The notes: a model not told the origin generated them from the sequence alone. Positions 32,171 to 44,880 are shown, numbered from the stretch's first letter. The stretch is DNA of 64,000 nt from Symbiodinium natans (GCA_905221605.1 CAJNDS010002390.1:287239-351238), one strand, 5' to 3'. A program made the numbers and translations.

Positions 32171-33957
32171 TGAACGGCAATGGCCGAAGCGGCAATGGCC
32201 GACGAATGAACGATGAGCGATTGGCGAAGATCATACAAGCTGTTACGATGGCTGTGTTGATAGGAATGGGAGAAGCCAAGAAAGCCAAGGAAGAAGATCA
32301 AGGACCGGGAATAGTCATGTGTATCATGATTGGTTGTGTGACATGCATGGTTTGTTGCACAGTTTTTCCCGCAGCCGTTCTCTTGCTCAAGCAAGTAGGA
32401 AGAAGAGAAAAGAAGGTAGAAAAGAGAACGATGGAAGGAGAGAAGACTTACGAACAAATGATGGAAGAAAAAGTGGAAGAGCTGAAGGAGATGAAGACAG
32501 GAGCCGAGGAGCGCAGGAAGAAGTTACTGGAGAATGCTCCAAAAGAAGAGGAACAAGCTGAAGAGCCAAAGAAAGAGGCCAAAGAAGAACTGAAGGAGGA
32601 GAAGAAAGAGAAGAAAGAAAAGAAGAAGGAGAAGGATTTGTCGTGCAGTGATTCTGCAAGCGAGTCAAGTTCGAGCGACGAGAAGGAGGAGAAGAAAGAA
32701 GAAAAGGACCAGAAAGAAGACAAGGACCAGGAAAAAGTCAAGAACCAGGAAAAAGTCAAGAACTAGGAAGAAGTCGAGAACCAGAAAGAAGTCAAGGACC
32801 AGAAAGAAGTCAAGAACCAGGAAGAAGTCAAGGACCAGGAAGAAGTCAAGGACCAGGAAGAAGTCAAGGACCAGAAAGAAGTCAAGGACCAGGAAGAAGC
32901 GCTGAGAAGGAAGGAAAAAGGAGGAAGGAGTCGAAAAAGCCGATGACGATGAAAGATACGTCCTCCTGGCAAAGGAAGGCCTATGGCCAACGATCTTAAG
33001 CTCAATGCAGCTGGACGAAAAAAAGATGCTCGAAGAGACAGGGATCGATGGCGACCCCCTAAGGTCCGAAGCGACGCAGAGAATGTTCCAAGAGTTCAAA
33101 GAGACAATGGAGAGTCCAGTCGTGAAGATTCCAACGGGATATGGAACAAGGGTGCAACAATGGTTGGCAGCCCTGAAGGAGCAAGAAGAAGATGAGAAGA
33201 ACTCGGACGATTTGATGTACGAAGATGTCGCCAATGCAGAAAGGAAGCAGAAGATGCCGAACGGGCATATGGCGAAAAGTACCGCGAGATCGAGAAGATG
33301 ATGGAAGAGTGCAAAAGCCTTAAGTCCACGATGCAGAAGAAGAAGAAGGAAGCTGAAGGACATTTGGCGGAGTACAATGAGTTCAAGCACTCAAGAAGAA
33401 TGCTGAGCGTGGTAAGGATGCTTGTAGAGACAAGTGAAGAAGCGATGAAGTGTTTGGTGGAAGCATCGCCAGACTACGGTCGATTTTCGAAGAAAGAGCG
33501 AGAGTGTCCTTACTCGAGCGAATGCGGAAAAGGAAGATGGCCGAAGGAGCCAGCGAGGCAGAGTCAATGGCTGCAGGCTCGGAAAGACAGGTGAAGACGA
33601 AGGCAATGCCAAAGCCATTGAAGCTGCGCAAGGAGATGGCAGAAGTTGTGCAAGTTGATGATGCCATCGAAGAGAAGAAGGATGAAGGTGAAGGAAAGGA
33701 GAAAAAGAGAGAGGAAGACCTGAGCAAGATCAACCCAAGGTGGCTTTTGAAGAAAGCACCCGAGACGAGAAGGAGACCGGAAAACGCCCGGCAGGATGCT
33801 TTTCTGTAAAGGCCCGCACCGAGCTGTAGACTGCCAGTCAATGCTGGAGCTGGCAAGAGAGACAGCGGGAAAGATTCCAAGTGCTGAGTGGCGAAAGAAG
33901 GAGAACCGTGGCCTCTGGTGCAAGTGGTGCTGGTACACGAGTTGTGGGTTCCCTACT
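32171..33957 (+). pseudogene. decayed extension: TM segment, KE-rich coil, zinc knuckle
   Basis: Runs on in frame from the RNase H. A hydrophobic segment VMCIMIGCVTCMVCCTVF then PAAVLLL (about 32314-32390) could span a membrane. A Lys/Glu-rich coil-like region follows, broken by one stop at 32764-32766 (CAG to TAG in a 15-base repeat). After a shift at about 32930 the text continues as DDDERYVLLAKEGLWPTILS and, through further shifts, to CKGPHRAVDC at about 33805, which fits CX2CX3HX4C if one lost base is assumed. Ordinary copia elements end soon after RNase H, so this is either an added ORF or the start of a second element. Function unknown. Confidence 0.55.
32703..32898 (+). repeat. 15-base coding repeat (GAAGTCAAGGACCAG)
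   Basis: About thirteen copies of GAAGTCAAGRACCAG, reading EVKDQ/EVKNQ in the frame of the preceding extension. Length in multiples of three keeps the frame; a single CAG-to-TAG change closes it. Confidence 0.9.
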
Positions 33958-35020
33958 TGTCACAGAAGGGGTGAAAGTCCACATCTCTGCCTAAGCCCGC
34001 ATTTGGTGGGGATATCCGCAGATTCATCTTGATAGGTGACGCGTAGCTTGGCCTGATCATGAATGCTCATGATTAGGGCAATCGTGTCACAATCCACTCC
34101 AGCTTCGAGCAATGCAGATTCAAGCTGGGCTCTGGACACCTTGTCATAAGCTTTTTCGATGTCAAGGGAGATCTGGAAAGCACCCTGTGCATCGGGCTCG
34201 CATAACCCTTCACGCCTGTAATGCACTGACCCCCATCGGCCTGAAGTGAGCTGCCTTCCTCTGAAGCAGTGCGCGAACACGCGATCAAGCGCGTCAGCGA
34301 CCTGTTTGTTTGGCATGTATGCAAATTGCGGAAGGCCTTCTAGGTAAGCCACGGCATGACGGTCAGCCAACATCGCCGCAAGGAGCTTGGCGTGGAGAGA
34401 AAGTAGACATATCGGTCTAATGTCTGCCGGAGTCCTCATACTGGAATTAAGACAACCTCGGCTATCGACCAGGTATCAGGAATTTGTATGCGTCCCGAAG
34501 GAAACGCCACCTGGAACTCCTGAAGCAGGTGTGGTTCAATGATGTCTGCAGCCGTTTTCCAAAGCGGCGCCACACTCATACCCGAGGGAAGCGCCTTCCC
34601 TGCTTGTAGTTTGCACATGGCCATGTGCACCTCAAGGGCCGTGAACATATACGGTTTTGACAGGTACGGGGCATGGGGTCAGGACCGTTATAGAGTTCCC
34701 TGTAAAAAGACCAGATTTGCGCACGAATTTGACATGGGGTCTGTATGTAGCCATGTGGGTCTTTGAGCTGTAGTCTAGATTTGGGCTGCTTCGGGCAAAA
34801 CATTTTGGTCGCTTGATACATACCATGTTGATCAATAGCACTTTGAAGGCGGTTCCGTTTTCTTTCTCTCTGTTCTCTGCGATGCTCCCTGTTCTCTTTT
34901 TGAAGTTTGGCCATGCAGCGCCACGCATGTAGTGTGTACGCAAGTGCGTTGTCCCCTGTAAGGGTATTAGCGTTGATGTTGCGAAGCGCCTTTCTCAGTC
35001 GCCAGAGTCCAAAGGTGAAT
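33958..35020 (-). pseudogene. LINE-type reverse transcriptase fragment
   Basis: Minus-strand text begins LWRLRKALRNINANTLTGDN, runs through SAIDQHGMYQATKMF and PKQPKSRLQLKDPHGYIQTP, then (after a frame loss near 34440) TPADIRPICLLSLHAKLLAA, QFAYMPNKQVADALDRVFAH, motif A in FQISLDIEKAYDKVS and motif B in CGLRQRCGLSPLL, and ends there. Motif C (YxDD) is missing. Both the endonuclease side and the C-terminal side are lost. Loss of the 3' side is unusual, since LINE copies are normally truncated at the 5' side. It abuts the copia-derived text at about 33955 in opposite orientation. Confidence 0.8.
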
Positions 35021-36783
35021 CATCTGTCAAGGAACTTTGGGGCCGTGTTCATCGTGTTCTCTCGCGAAGAAAAGCCCCTTTAATAATAATATTATGGCGA
35101 CACGCATGAATTTTATATTATAAGTGCGCGATAATAGTATAATTAAAGGCCAAGTTCTTCGTCCACTTAGTTCGCGCTTATTACAATATAGTTCGTGCTT
35201 TCATTACAACTATATTATAAGCGCGTGCACGTGAAGAGAACACCATTAATAGTGTTATAAGGGAGTTTACGGACGCATGAATACTATTAATAGGGGCTTA
35301 TGGGTGAACGAAACATGAACGGCCAAGTGCTCAGGGTCTTATTGTTAGGCCGTTGGCTTCCTCGTAATCAAGGATGACTCAATTTCTGAGAGACGAGGGT
35401 AGTGACAGTGAGGAAGTCATTACACCGCTCATGCTGTCGGAAAAAAACTGCGTTTCGAGGATTTAGCGTTGTCTTTGAGAGATTGCACAAAAAACACAGA
35501 AATTTGGCCAAGTAGCGGCGGTTTAGAGTTTCGGGTTTAGGATCCTCATCGAACCTGCAAGAAAGCCCTCGTTGTAACGCGCTGTTTCTCATGTCTGGAT
35601 CTGCAAGCACTAGAGGGCCCAGCACGACCCTTTAAACTCTTCGACTTATGCTTGTGGATGTTGCATTCTGGCAGAGCCAGACAATTCATGTTTCTTCCAC
35701 CCAAAACCAAACCCTAACTTGCGCCGTGAAAATAACTACGCAAGTTTACAATTGAATCACAAGCGCAAACAAGATTACGAAAGTAAATAGCTGGTTTTGT
35801 TTCGTTCATGCAATTCACGCGCAAGCTCGTCCATTTATTCACTTCGTTTACACAGTTTGTAGTTGCAAGTGCAGTGTGACGTTTCCAATTTTTGGCTCAA
35901 GCCGTGACCAGCGAGCAACGCTACTGAAAGAGAGTGCGCGGCCTGCTTGCTTTGGAGTGAACGCTTCTGCGACATATCAATAGAGGGTTTTGTTTGGGGC
36001 TTCAACAAACATTGTTGTAGCGATGTGTTCATTGCACTCACTTCGTTTCTTTGATAAAAATCTGTATCTAGACCACGTGTCATTCATACGTTCATTTCGT
36101 TCACACGCCATTAATATAATTCACGGCATTCACTTCGCTCGCTTGCAATTATACAGGCACGTGTACTCATTCACAGTATTCATTCAAATGGGTAACCTTA
36201 GGACGCACGAAAACTCCAATTAAAATCATGCGTCACGCACTCGTTTCACTCCCTTGTTTCCTTATATTTTAATCGGATTTCTCGTTTACAGGGTTAATCC
36301 ACAGTCTCATGATAAGAGCTGTAGCTCGTGCATTCGTTCTCTTATTTCGTGCACGCATTATAATATTATTCACACGTTCTCTGCGTTCACTTGTAATAAC
36401 ATTATTTATGCGTGAACTTAATGAATGAACGGAGTGAATATGTGAACGCACACTTCGTTCGTACGTGCATACAATAAAATAATCCGCGCTCTCATAATAT
36501 TATTTGCATTCACTTCTCTGTTCGTAATAATACAATTGTGCGTGCGAAATGTGCGCGAGTAAAAAGACTAAAATGATGCGCGCGAAATGCACGCCCCACT
36601 TCGTTCACTCAGTTCATGCGTTTCATGCACTGGTTTATAAACGCATTCACTGCGTTCACTTCGTTCTCTTAACAATGAAAGGAGAATACCGTGAAGCGAA
36701 TGCTGCGCAAAAGACAGGCGGCTACGGAAAGCAAACTACGTCGGGGGCTACAGGGAGACTGTACAGAGGTCTAACCTTCACAT
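35021..36783. other. AT-rich stretch with recurring CACTTCGTTC word
   Basis: No gene recognised. Words close to TTCACTTCGTTCAC recur near 35837, 36034, 36089, 36128, 36370, 36451, 36510, 36596 and 36643, interleaved with AATAATATTATT-like palindromes (35089, 36360, 36407, 36495). Composition differs sharply from the GC-rich mosaic on either side. Short frames here translate the repeat words and are not called. Confidence 0.6.
35885..35901 (+). other. possible spliced-leader relic
   Basis: CCAATTTTTGGCTCAAG: the last 12 bases, TTTTGGCTCAAG, equal the 3' end of the dinoflagellate spliced leader, and CCA precedes with two extra bases. The next bases, CCGTGACCA, resemble the leader's start (CCGTAGCCA). 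No GT donor follows, so this is not a leader RNA gene. A relic from a reintegrated mRNA is possible, but no open frame follows. Confidence 0.45.
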
Positions 36784-38020
<1,237 letters not shown>

Positions 38021-38370
38021 CCAGGTTCTGTTGTCCCGGCTTCGCGTTGCCTTGATGACAACTCCCCCCCCTTCCTCCACCCATCTGGATCTCACAGCTG
38101 GCATCTTCTTCTTTCTTTTGGTTTTTTGGGTTTAGCGGTTCAGGGTTGAGGGTTTAGGGTGCCTCTCCTGGTGCTCCAGTCAGGTTCTGGACAAGATCCT
38201 GGACGTCGACACTGGGTCATTGTTGAAAAGCATTTTTACATGTTTTCATCGAGTACTTAAACCCAACAAGGAAAATTTAAAAAGCGTGCCCCCCAACAAT
38301 GGTGCAGGACCTGTTCAACAGCAAGCTTCGAGACCTCCTCCTCACCCGCCTTGACAGTTTCTCGGACCAA
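38021..38370. other. unique spacer
   Basis: A poly-C-containing unique stretch and a short degenerate TTTAGGG word at about 38135-38160. No gene seen. Confidence 0.6.
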
Positions 38371-38665
38371 TCCTAAACCCTAAACCCTGAACCCTAAACC
38401 CTAAACCCTAAACCCTAAACCCTAAACCCTAAACCCTAGGTTTTCTGGCCGCTAACGTCCTCGTGGGCCTGCTGAGCCTCGAGGAGTTGATCAGCGGTGC
38501 AATAGATGCACTCTGAGGCCCCCCGAACTGTCCTACTATTTTGCTTAAGAAGCCCTTCAGAAAGTGAGAATATTCTGCCGTTAATTGGTTTAGGGTTTAG
38601 GGTTTAGGGTTTAGGGTTTAGGGTTTAGGGTTTAGGGTTTAGGGTTTAGGGTTTAGGGTTTAGGG
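38371..38665. repeat. telomere-armed unit, core about 38440-38586
   Basis: CCCTAAA arm (38371-38439), a core of about 147 bp containing one arm of hairpin family E (38531-38550), and a pure TTTAGGG arm (38587-38665). Confidence 0.7.
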
Positions 38666-39243
38666 CAATATAGGGGCTGTGTAATTTTTATTCGCATGTT
38701 TTTGGGGTTCTTAAGGCCGCCAATGCGAAATGCCATACGGCATTCAGCGGTCTAATGCAATCGCTGGCCGGCCGCAGAGACTCCCCCGACCGCCTTTGCA
38801 AAGCAAAGTTCTTGCTCTGACAAAAAGGGCTGTGCATGGCTTTCGGGAGTTCAGAGTTCCGGGCTCCTTTCTCTCATGCTCCCTCCGCTCCTAAACCCAC
38901 TCGTTTCTCCGGGCCGTTGTTACCTCGCAGCACCATTTTCAGATTCAATTGTCAAGTAGTAGGCCTTGGGTGCAGTTGCTTTTCATGCCTCAGTTTAGGA
39001 GCACATTGGAAGTTCTAAGACTCTTCAAGCCTTGGACGGCTCCACCAGCATAATGAAGCCCTGAATCGTTCTCCGTTCAGCGAGGGCAGCGGATAGCCCT
39101 CCACCGTGGCCCCTAGACGCGCTGTCCAGCCTTTGGATGGTCTTAAGCCACTGGACGCTGGGGCACCCAAAGGACACCATGACCCGACATGTAGCTTAGA
39201 GGACTGCCGCTGCTGAAAACCCTAAGACCCTAAACTCTTTATC
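38666..39243. other. unique spacer, no gene recognised
   Basis: Unique sequence with a 60-codon frame (38836-39018) of no recognised family. The words GGATAGCCC and CTTTGGATGGTCTTAAG occur once each. Nothing else seen. Confidence 0.6.
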
Positions 39244-39640
39244 GTTAAACCCTAAACCCTAAACCCTAAACCCTCAACCCTAAACCCCAAACCCTGAACC
39301 CTAAACCCTCAACCCTAAACCCTCTATAGCTAAACCCTAAACCCTAAACCCTAAACGCTAAACCCCAATCAACCCCAAACCCTAAACTCCACACCCTAAA
39401 CCTCACAACCCAAACCCCGAACCCTAAACCCCAAAGCCTAAGCCCCAAACCATAAGCCCCAAACCCTAAACCCCAAACCCTAAGCCCCAAACCCTAACCC
39501 CAAACCCCAAACCCCAAACCCCAAACCCAAACCCCGAACCCCAAGCCCCAAACCCCAAACCCCAAACCCCAAACCCCAAACCCCAAACCCCAAACCCCAA
39601 ACCCCAAACCCTGAACCCTAAACCCTAAACCCTAAACCCA
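39244..39640 (-). repeat. CCCTAAA / CCCCAAA tract of 400 bp
   Basis: Starts as CCCTAAA and passes into a nearly pure CCCCAAA stretch (about 39495-39610), then back to CCCTAAA. The CCCCAAA block indicates local amplification of a variant. Confidence 0.85.
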
Positions 39641-40527
39641 ACAGACACACGCCGAACCGCACCTACAGACACTTCGCCTTCTTGAAATCAAGGGACCGCA
39701 GCGGTAGAACCGAATGCCACTATGTCTCTGTGTTTTTTTTCTGCATATGGGCCCCTAGATGATGGTCAGGTACCCTAAACACAAGGCCCGTATTCTAGGA
39801 GACGCCCAAAGAAGAACCAGAGTTTAGCTAAATGCATACAGCCAGGGTGAACCTTGCACCGGATGCCTTGAACGCACACTCACACACACAAACACGCACG
39901 CACACACACCCCTTAGCCACCCAAACCAAGTCTCAGCCACCGCAAGCCAAAATAAGGGCTCAGGGTTTCTAAAGAGTCCCAAGTCCCAAGTCCCAAATCC
40001 TGGTCTGTTAAGAACCTTGAGCCTCGCTTCTACCACGCCAGTGGCCCGCACGGGCCAGAGGCTAAGCATCCGCGCCCTGTAACAGAAGCTGAGAGACCAT
40101 GAATTGGGGGCTTAGGGTTTAGAGACCGTAACGCTAAACTATAATACGGGAGCGGAGCCAAACAAAATTAATGGGGTGGATCACCGTCGTAACTACTCGC
40201 ACAAAGATTATCCCTTTGCAATACCTTGATTCAAATTTAACCTAACTAAACCCCCAAACCCTAAACCCTAAATTCACAGGCCCCCTCTTGTTTCACTGCC
40301 AAACTGGGTGGAAAGATTGACTTAGAGCTGACACTGACGCCTAAGGCTTTAGGGTTTCGGGTTTAGGGTTTAGGGTTCAGGGAAACTATCCTTGTCGTTG
40401 GGGTTATGGATTCGGGGTTGAGGAATGAGAAGGCAGACTGACTTCTTCGCTTGGGAGGCGTGCCTCCAAGCCCTGAAATCCCCGAAGCGCAAAACTGACC
40501 CGCGGCTGGCAGCCTGGACCAGCAGAG
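39641..40527. other. unique spacer with CA-rich words
   Basis: CACACACA-like words at 39875-39910, unique sequence, CCCTAAA words at 40247-40275 and a short TTTAGGG tract at 40345-40380. No gene supported. Confidence 0.6.
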
Positions 40528-41585
40528 ACAACCCCTGAACCCTGAACCCCAAACCCTAAACTCCACACCCTAAACCTCAAAACCCAAACCCCGAACCCTA
40601 AACCCCAAAGCCTAAGCCCCAAACCCTAAGCCCCAAACCCTAACCCCAAACCCCAGACCCTATACCCCAACTAACCCCAAACCCTAAACCCTGCCTAAAC
40701 CCCAAACCCTAAGCCCCAAACCCTACCCCCAAACCCGAAACCCCAAACCCTAAGCCCCAAATCCTAAGCCTCAAACCCTAAACCCCAAACCCTAAGCCCC
40801 AAACCCTGAACCCCAAACCCCAAGCCCCAAACCCTAAACCCCAAACGCTAAACCCCAAGCCCTAAACCCCAAACCCGAAACCCCAAACCCTAAGCCCCAA
40901 ACCCTAAGCCCCAAACCCAAAAAAACCCAGACCCTAAGCCCCAAACCCTAAGCCCCAAACCCTAAAGCCAAACCCTAAGCCCCAAACCCTACGCCCCAAA
41001 CCCTAAACCCCAAACCCGAAACCCCAAACCCTAAGCCCCAAACCCTAAACCCCCAAACCCTAAGCCCCAAACCCAAAAAAACCCAAACCCTAAGCCCCAA
41101 ACCCTAAACCCCAAACCTTAAGCCCCAAACCCTAAAACCCCAAACCCTACGCCCCAAACCCTAAACCCCAAACCCTAAACCCCAAACCCTAAACCCCAAA
41201 ACCCTAAACCCCAAACCCTAAACCCAAACCCTAAACCCCAAACCCTAAGCCCCAAACCCCAAACCCTAAACCCCAAACCCCAAAGGCTAAACCCCACACC
41301 CCAAACGCTAAACCCCAAACCCTAAACCCCAAACCCTAAACCCCAAACCCTAAACCCTAAAGCCTAAACCCTAAACCCCAAACCCTCAACCCTAAGCCCT
41401 AAAGCCTAAACCCTAAACCCTAAACCCTAAACCCCAAACCCTAAACCCTCAACTCCTTAAAATTGCGGCTCGCTAAGGCCTCCGGGGCCATGCAGGCCAC
41501 GCCGCGACCTCGGTGCCAAGAGTTCTGGTCTAGGGTTTAGGGTTTAGGGTTTAGGGCTTAGGGCCTAGGGTTTAGGGTTTAGGGT
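40528..41585. repeat. telomere-armed unit with the longest degenerate arm
   Basis: A CCCTAAA/CCCCAAA/CCCTAAG arm of about 920 bp (40528-41452), a 77 bp GC-rich core (41453-41529) and a short TTTAGGG arm (41530-41585). The long arm has a 14-base secondary period (CCCCAAACCCTAAG) and duplicated blocks containing AACCCAAAAAAACCC near 40917 and 41070. Confidence 0.8.
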
Positions 41586-42764
41586 CACCACTTAAAACTC
41601 CAATGGCCCTCTGAACCAGAAACCCTGAACCCCAACCCCGGGTAGAAGTACCACCAAACAACTTTAGGGCTGAGGGTGGAGGGTTTTGTGTTTCGGGTTT
41701 ATTGAGATCAAGGTTTGGCCTGCTGATGGCTCTTCAGCCCTTCCGTCTGTTCACGTGCACCGCCAAAACCAAACCCCAGAAGGACCCAGAGTTTTGGATT
41801 CAACGCCCCTGAGGGCTTGGGGTGGGCCTCCCCGGCGCGACATGGTACCGGGCCCTGGCTTTGCGTCTTGCTGGGTTATGGTTCGGGTTCCAGAAATGGA
41901 GCACGGGGTCCGAAACCTTCAGCTTTAAGCCCTGCAAGGTTGTTGGTTTATGGGTTTGGCGTGCCGCTGTATTTCTCTTGAGGAGGGGTTGTCACCCTAC
42001 ACCCTGAACCCCTAACCTCCCACCAGGCATTCCTGATCTGAATCTATCCGAAGAGCCCAAGGCCCCTTGGTTAAGGGGATCCAACATGGGGGTTTACGAA
42101 AATGGGGGACCCAAATATAGATCCCTGAATAGTAGGATTCCCTTATAACAAGGACCCTAAAAAGGAACCCCGAACTTCGGAAACCCCATATCCACCTAAA
42201 GGGCGCTCCTACAGGTCACCCACTATTTACACAGACATGCTTGAGTCGTCGCAGGCGAATGCCGGCCATGAACCCCTGAAAGCAGGAAAACGCTAAACCC
42301 TAAACCCTAAACCCGAAACCCTAAACCTTAAACCCTAAACCCTAAACTCTCACTACCCATTTCCCAGCTCTGTGCGGTGAACCCTAGACCTTGAACCCCG
42401 ACAATCATCGCCCAGACAAACTCCTTTCGTCCTTCGAAGTTGCGTAGTCCATTGATGTGGACAGTTCTCTAAGCTGTATCATACATCTTCGCAACAGGGA
42501 CCCCCCCTCCAAAAGATGCCCAAATTGCTTGATTCAAGGCCTAATTCTCCTCAGAGCCCAAATGCCCCATAATTCAGAGAACTGCCTATGTTTTCAGGCT
42601 TCTGGATATCCACCGGCCGGTATGGCCCGGCGCTTGGAAGTTGCTTCAGGGTTTGGGGTTTAGGGTTTCGAGGGTTTAGGGTGCTTCAGGGCTGAGAGTT
42701 CCGGGTTGAGGCGTGGGGTTCAGGTTGTCGTGCGCGAGGAGTTTTTGCATCCTGTTCGGCAGTC
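41586..42764. other. unique spacer with one fold-back
   Basis: Unique sequence 41590-42290 with an 80-codon frame of no known family; fold-back of family B at 42086-42190; CCCTAAA tract 42292-42350; short TTTAGGG words at 42647-42685. No gene supported. Confidence 0.6.
42086..42190. mobile_element. fold-back element, family B copy
   Basis: The left arm is ATGGGGGTTTACGAAAATGG then GGGACC. The right arm on the other strand is ATATGGGGTTTCCGAAGTTC then GGGGTTCC. Same arm design as 25802-25882. Confidence 0.6.
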
Positions 42765-42932
42765 CTGAACCCTAAACCCTAAACCCTAAACCCTAAACCC
42801 TAAACCCTAAACCCGAAAAACTGGCAGGGGGGGGGGGGGGGCGCTGGGGGCGCTTTGGAGTCGGCCTGCTGCTTGTTCCTCAGTCCATCAACAAAAGGGT
42901 TTAGGGTTTAGGGTTTAGGGTTTGGGGTTTGG
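42765..42932. repeat. telomere-armed unit with G-run in the core
   Basis: CCCTAAA arm (42765-42818), a core of about 78 bp that contains 15 consecutive G (42827-42841), and a TTTAGGG/TTTGGGG arm (42897-42932). Confidence 0.75.
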
Positions 42933-43084
42933 GGTCTCCAACCCCCAAGGCCTGATACTGTGTATAAATGGAGGCCCTTCAGAGTCTGAGGTCATTTCCT
43001 TAGTTTTTCGTGCCTTTCTTTGTACGACGATTAGGAGAAGAACTTTCTTATCCCTTCCTGAGAAGCCCCACGGCACACTGTCCA

Positions 43085-43170
43085 AGGGTTGTTATAAGTA
43101 TGGTTAGAAGTAGCCTACTATAGTTACTCCACCTTTAAACCCAGATACAACCACTCATGAGCCTCCAAGC
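43085..43170. mobile_element. partial fold-back, family A
   Basis: TTATAAGTATGGTTAGAAGT resembles the interior of the copy at 55888-56026, and CTCATGAGCCTCCAAGC is a right arm. No matching left arm is seen. Confidence 0.45.
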
Positions 43171-43505
43171 AAACCCTAAACCCTAAACCCTAAACCCTAA
43201 ACCCTAAACCCTAAACCCTAAACCCTAAACCCTAAATCCGAAACCCAGCTGAGGTGCCGCAGGCGAACCGATTCGGAGGTGCGGCGGGGCGGGAGGGGGG
43301 GAGTACGGTGGTTTAATGATGCCCTTTCCTCCCGAACATTGTGAGGTCTAGGGTTTAGGGTTTTGTAGGGTTTGGGGTTTCGGAGTTTAGGGTTTAGGGT
43401 TTAGGGTTTAGGGTTCAGGGTTTAGGGTTCAGGTTTTTGGAGTTTAGGGTTTAGGGTTTAGGGGTTTGGGGTTTAGGGTTTAGGGTTTGGGGTTTAGGGT
43501 TTAGG
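43171..43505. repeat. telomere-armed unit, core about 43246-43348
   Basis: CCCTAAA arm (43171-43245), a core of about 103 bp with CAGGCGAACCGATTCGGAGG, and a TTTAGGG arm (43349-43505). A related core word CAGGCGAGCCGCTTCGGAGG occurs near 47191. Confidence 0.75.
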
Positions 43506-43627
43506 CCGGAGGCTTCTGGGTGCAGACCGTCCTCCAAGCTCGCATGGTTCGTTTGCAAGGGGCCATTTTTGCTGTCAAGCCAAGTCCTCAACGCTTCCAA
43601 AGCCTTCAGGCCAGGGTGGCATAGGGT

Positions 43628-43862
43628 GAGGTTTAGGGTTTAGGGTTTAGGGTTCGGGTTTAGGGTTTAGGGTTTAGGGTTTAGGGTTTAGGGTTTAGGG
43701 TTTAGGGTTTAGGGTTTAGGGTTTAGGGGTTTAGGGGTTTAGGGTTTAGGGTTTAGGGTTTAGGGGTTTCGGGTTGGGTTTCGGGTTTAGGGGTTTAGGG
43801 GTTTAGGGTTTAGGGGTTTAGGGGTTTAGGGTTTAGGGTTTAGGGTTTAGGGTTTGGGGTCC
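43628..43862 (+). repeat. TTTAGGG tract with TTTAGGGG admixture
   Basis: About thirty repeats, mixing seven-base TTTAGGG with eight-base TTTAGGGG. Separated from the preceding tract by about 120 bp of unique sequence, and from the next CCCTAAA tract by only 26 bp. Confidence 0.85.
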
Positions 43863-43887
43863 TCATTTCGGGGACCCTCGTTAAGCC

Positions 43888-44600
43888 AAAGCCCGAAACC
43901 CCAAACCCCTAAACCCGAATACCCAACCCCTATTCCCCAAAACCCAAACCCTAAACCCCAAACCCTAAACCCCAAACCCTAAGCCCCAAACCCCAAACCC
44001 CAAACCCCAAACCCTAAACCCCAAACCCCAAACCCCCTAAACCCCAAACCCTAAACCCCAAACCCCAAACCCGAAACGCTAAACCCTAAACCCCACCAAC
44101 CCCAAACCCCAAACCCCAAACCCTAAACCCTAAACCCTAAACCCTAAACCCTATCATCTCCGAGGCCCTGCCCCACCCCCAGCCCCGCGCATCCCGGGGA
44201 GCATGCCCGGGCAGCCGCCCGGACCCCGGTGTCATGCTGTAGGGTTTAGGGGTTTAGGGTTTAGGGTTTAGGGGTTTAGGGTTTAGGGTTTCGGGTTTAG
44301 GGTTTAGGGGTTTAGGGTTTAGGGTATAGGGTATAAGGGTTTGGGGTTTAGGGGTTTAGGGTTTAGGGTTTAGGGTTTCGGGTTTCGGGGTTTGGGGTTT
44401 AGGGGTTTAGGGTTTCGGGTTTCGGGTATAGGGGTTTGGGGTTTAGGGGTTTAGGGTTTAGGGTTTATGGTTTCGGGGTTTGGGGTTTAGGGGTTTAGGG
44501 TTTCGGGTTTCGGGTTTAGGGGTTTAGGGTTTAGGGTTTAGGGTTTAGGGGTTTAGGGTTTCGGGTTTAGGGTTTAGGGTTTCGGGTTTCGGGTTTCGGA
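43888..44600. repeat. telomere-armed unit, 82 bp core between long arms
   Basis: Left arm about 265 bp of CCCCAAA/CCCTAAA (43888-44153), a very GC-rich core (44154-44235), and a right arm of about 365 bp (44236-44600) of TTTAGGG, TTTAGGGG and TTTCGGG. Both arms carry the four-C/G variants, as expected if they share a history. Confidence 0.85.
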
Positions 44601-44708
44601 GCCAAGCCCACACCCTCGTTCGCTTCCCTAAACCTCCTGCAACTCTGCACCCTCATTCCTTAAAGGGTTATGCTTTAAAAAGTCACCAGGTGCCTATGTA
44701 ATTGCCTT

Positions 44709-44880
44709 AGACCCTAAACCCTAAACCCTAAACCCCAAACCCTAAACCCTGACTCCATGAACCACTTTGCCTGAAGCTGTGCCTCATGAACAATGCTGCA
44801 TAAAGAGGGTCTTGCGGCAGTCGTGCGCAACCAAGGGTTTAGGGTTTAGGGTTTAGGATTTAGGGTTTACGGGTTAGGGC
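44709..44880. repeat. telomere-armed unit, core about 44753-44832
   Basis: Short CCCTAAA arm (44709-44752), 80 bp core and TTTAGGG arm (44833-44880). Confidence 0.7.

Noticed and set aside
32648-32905. Arg/Lys/Thr-rich 85-codon frame
   Set aside because: Out-of-phase shadow of the 15-base repeat, whose other phase continues the RNase H-linked frame.
35885-35901. Spliced-leader RNA gene
   Set aside because: No GT donor follows CAAG and there is no Sm-like or tandem gene context; only a relic is possible.
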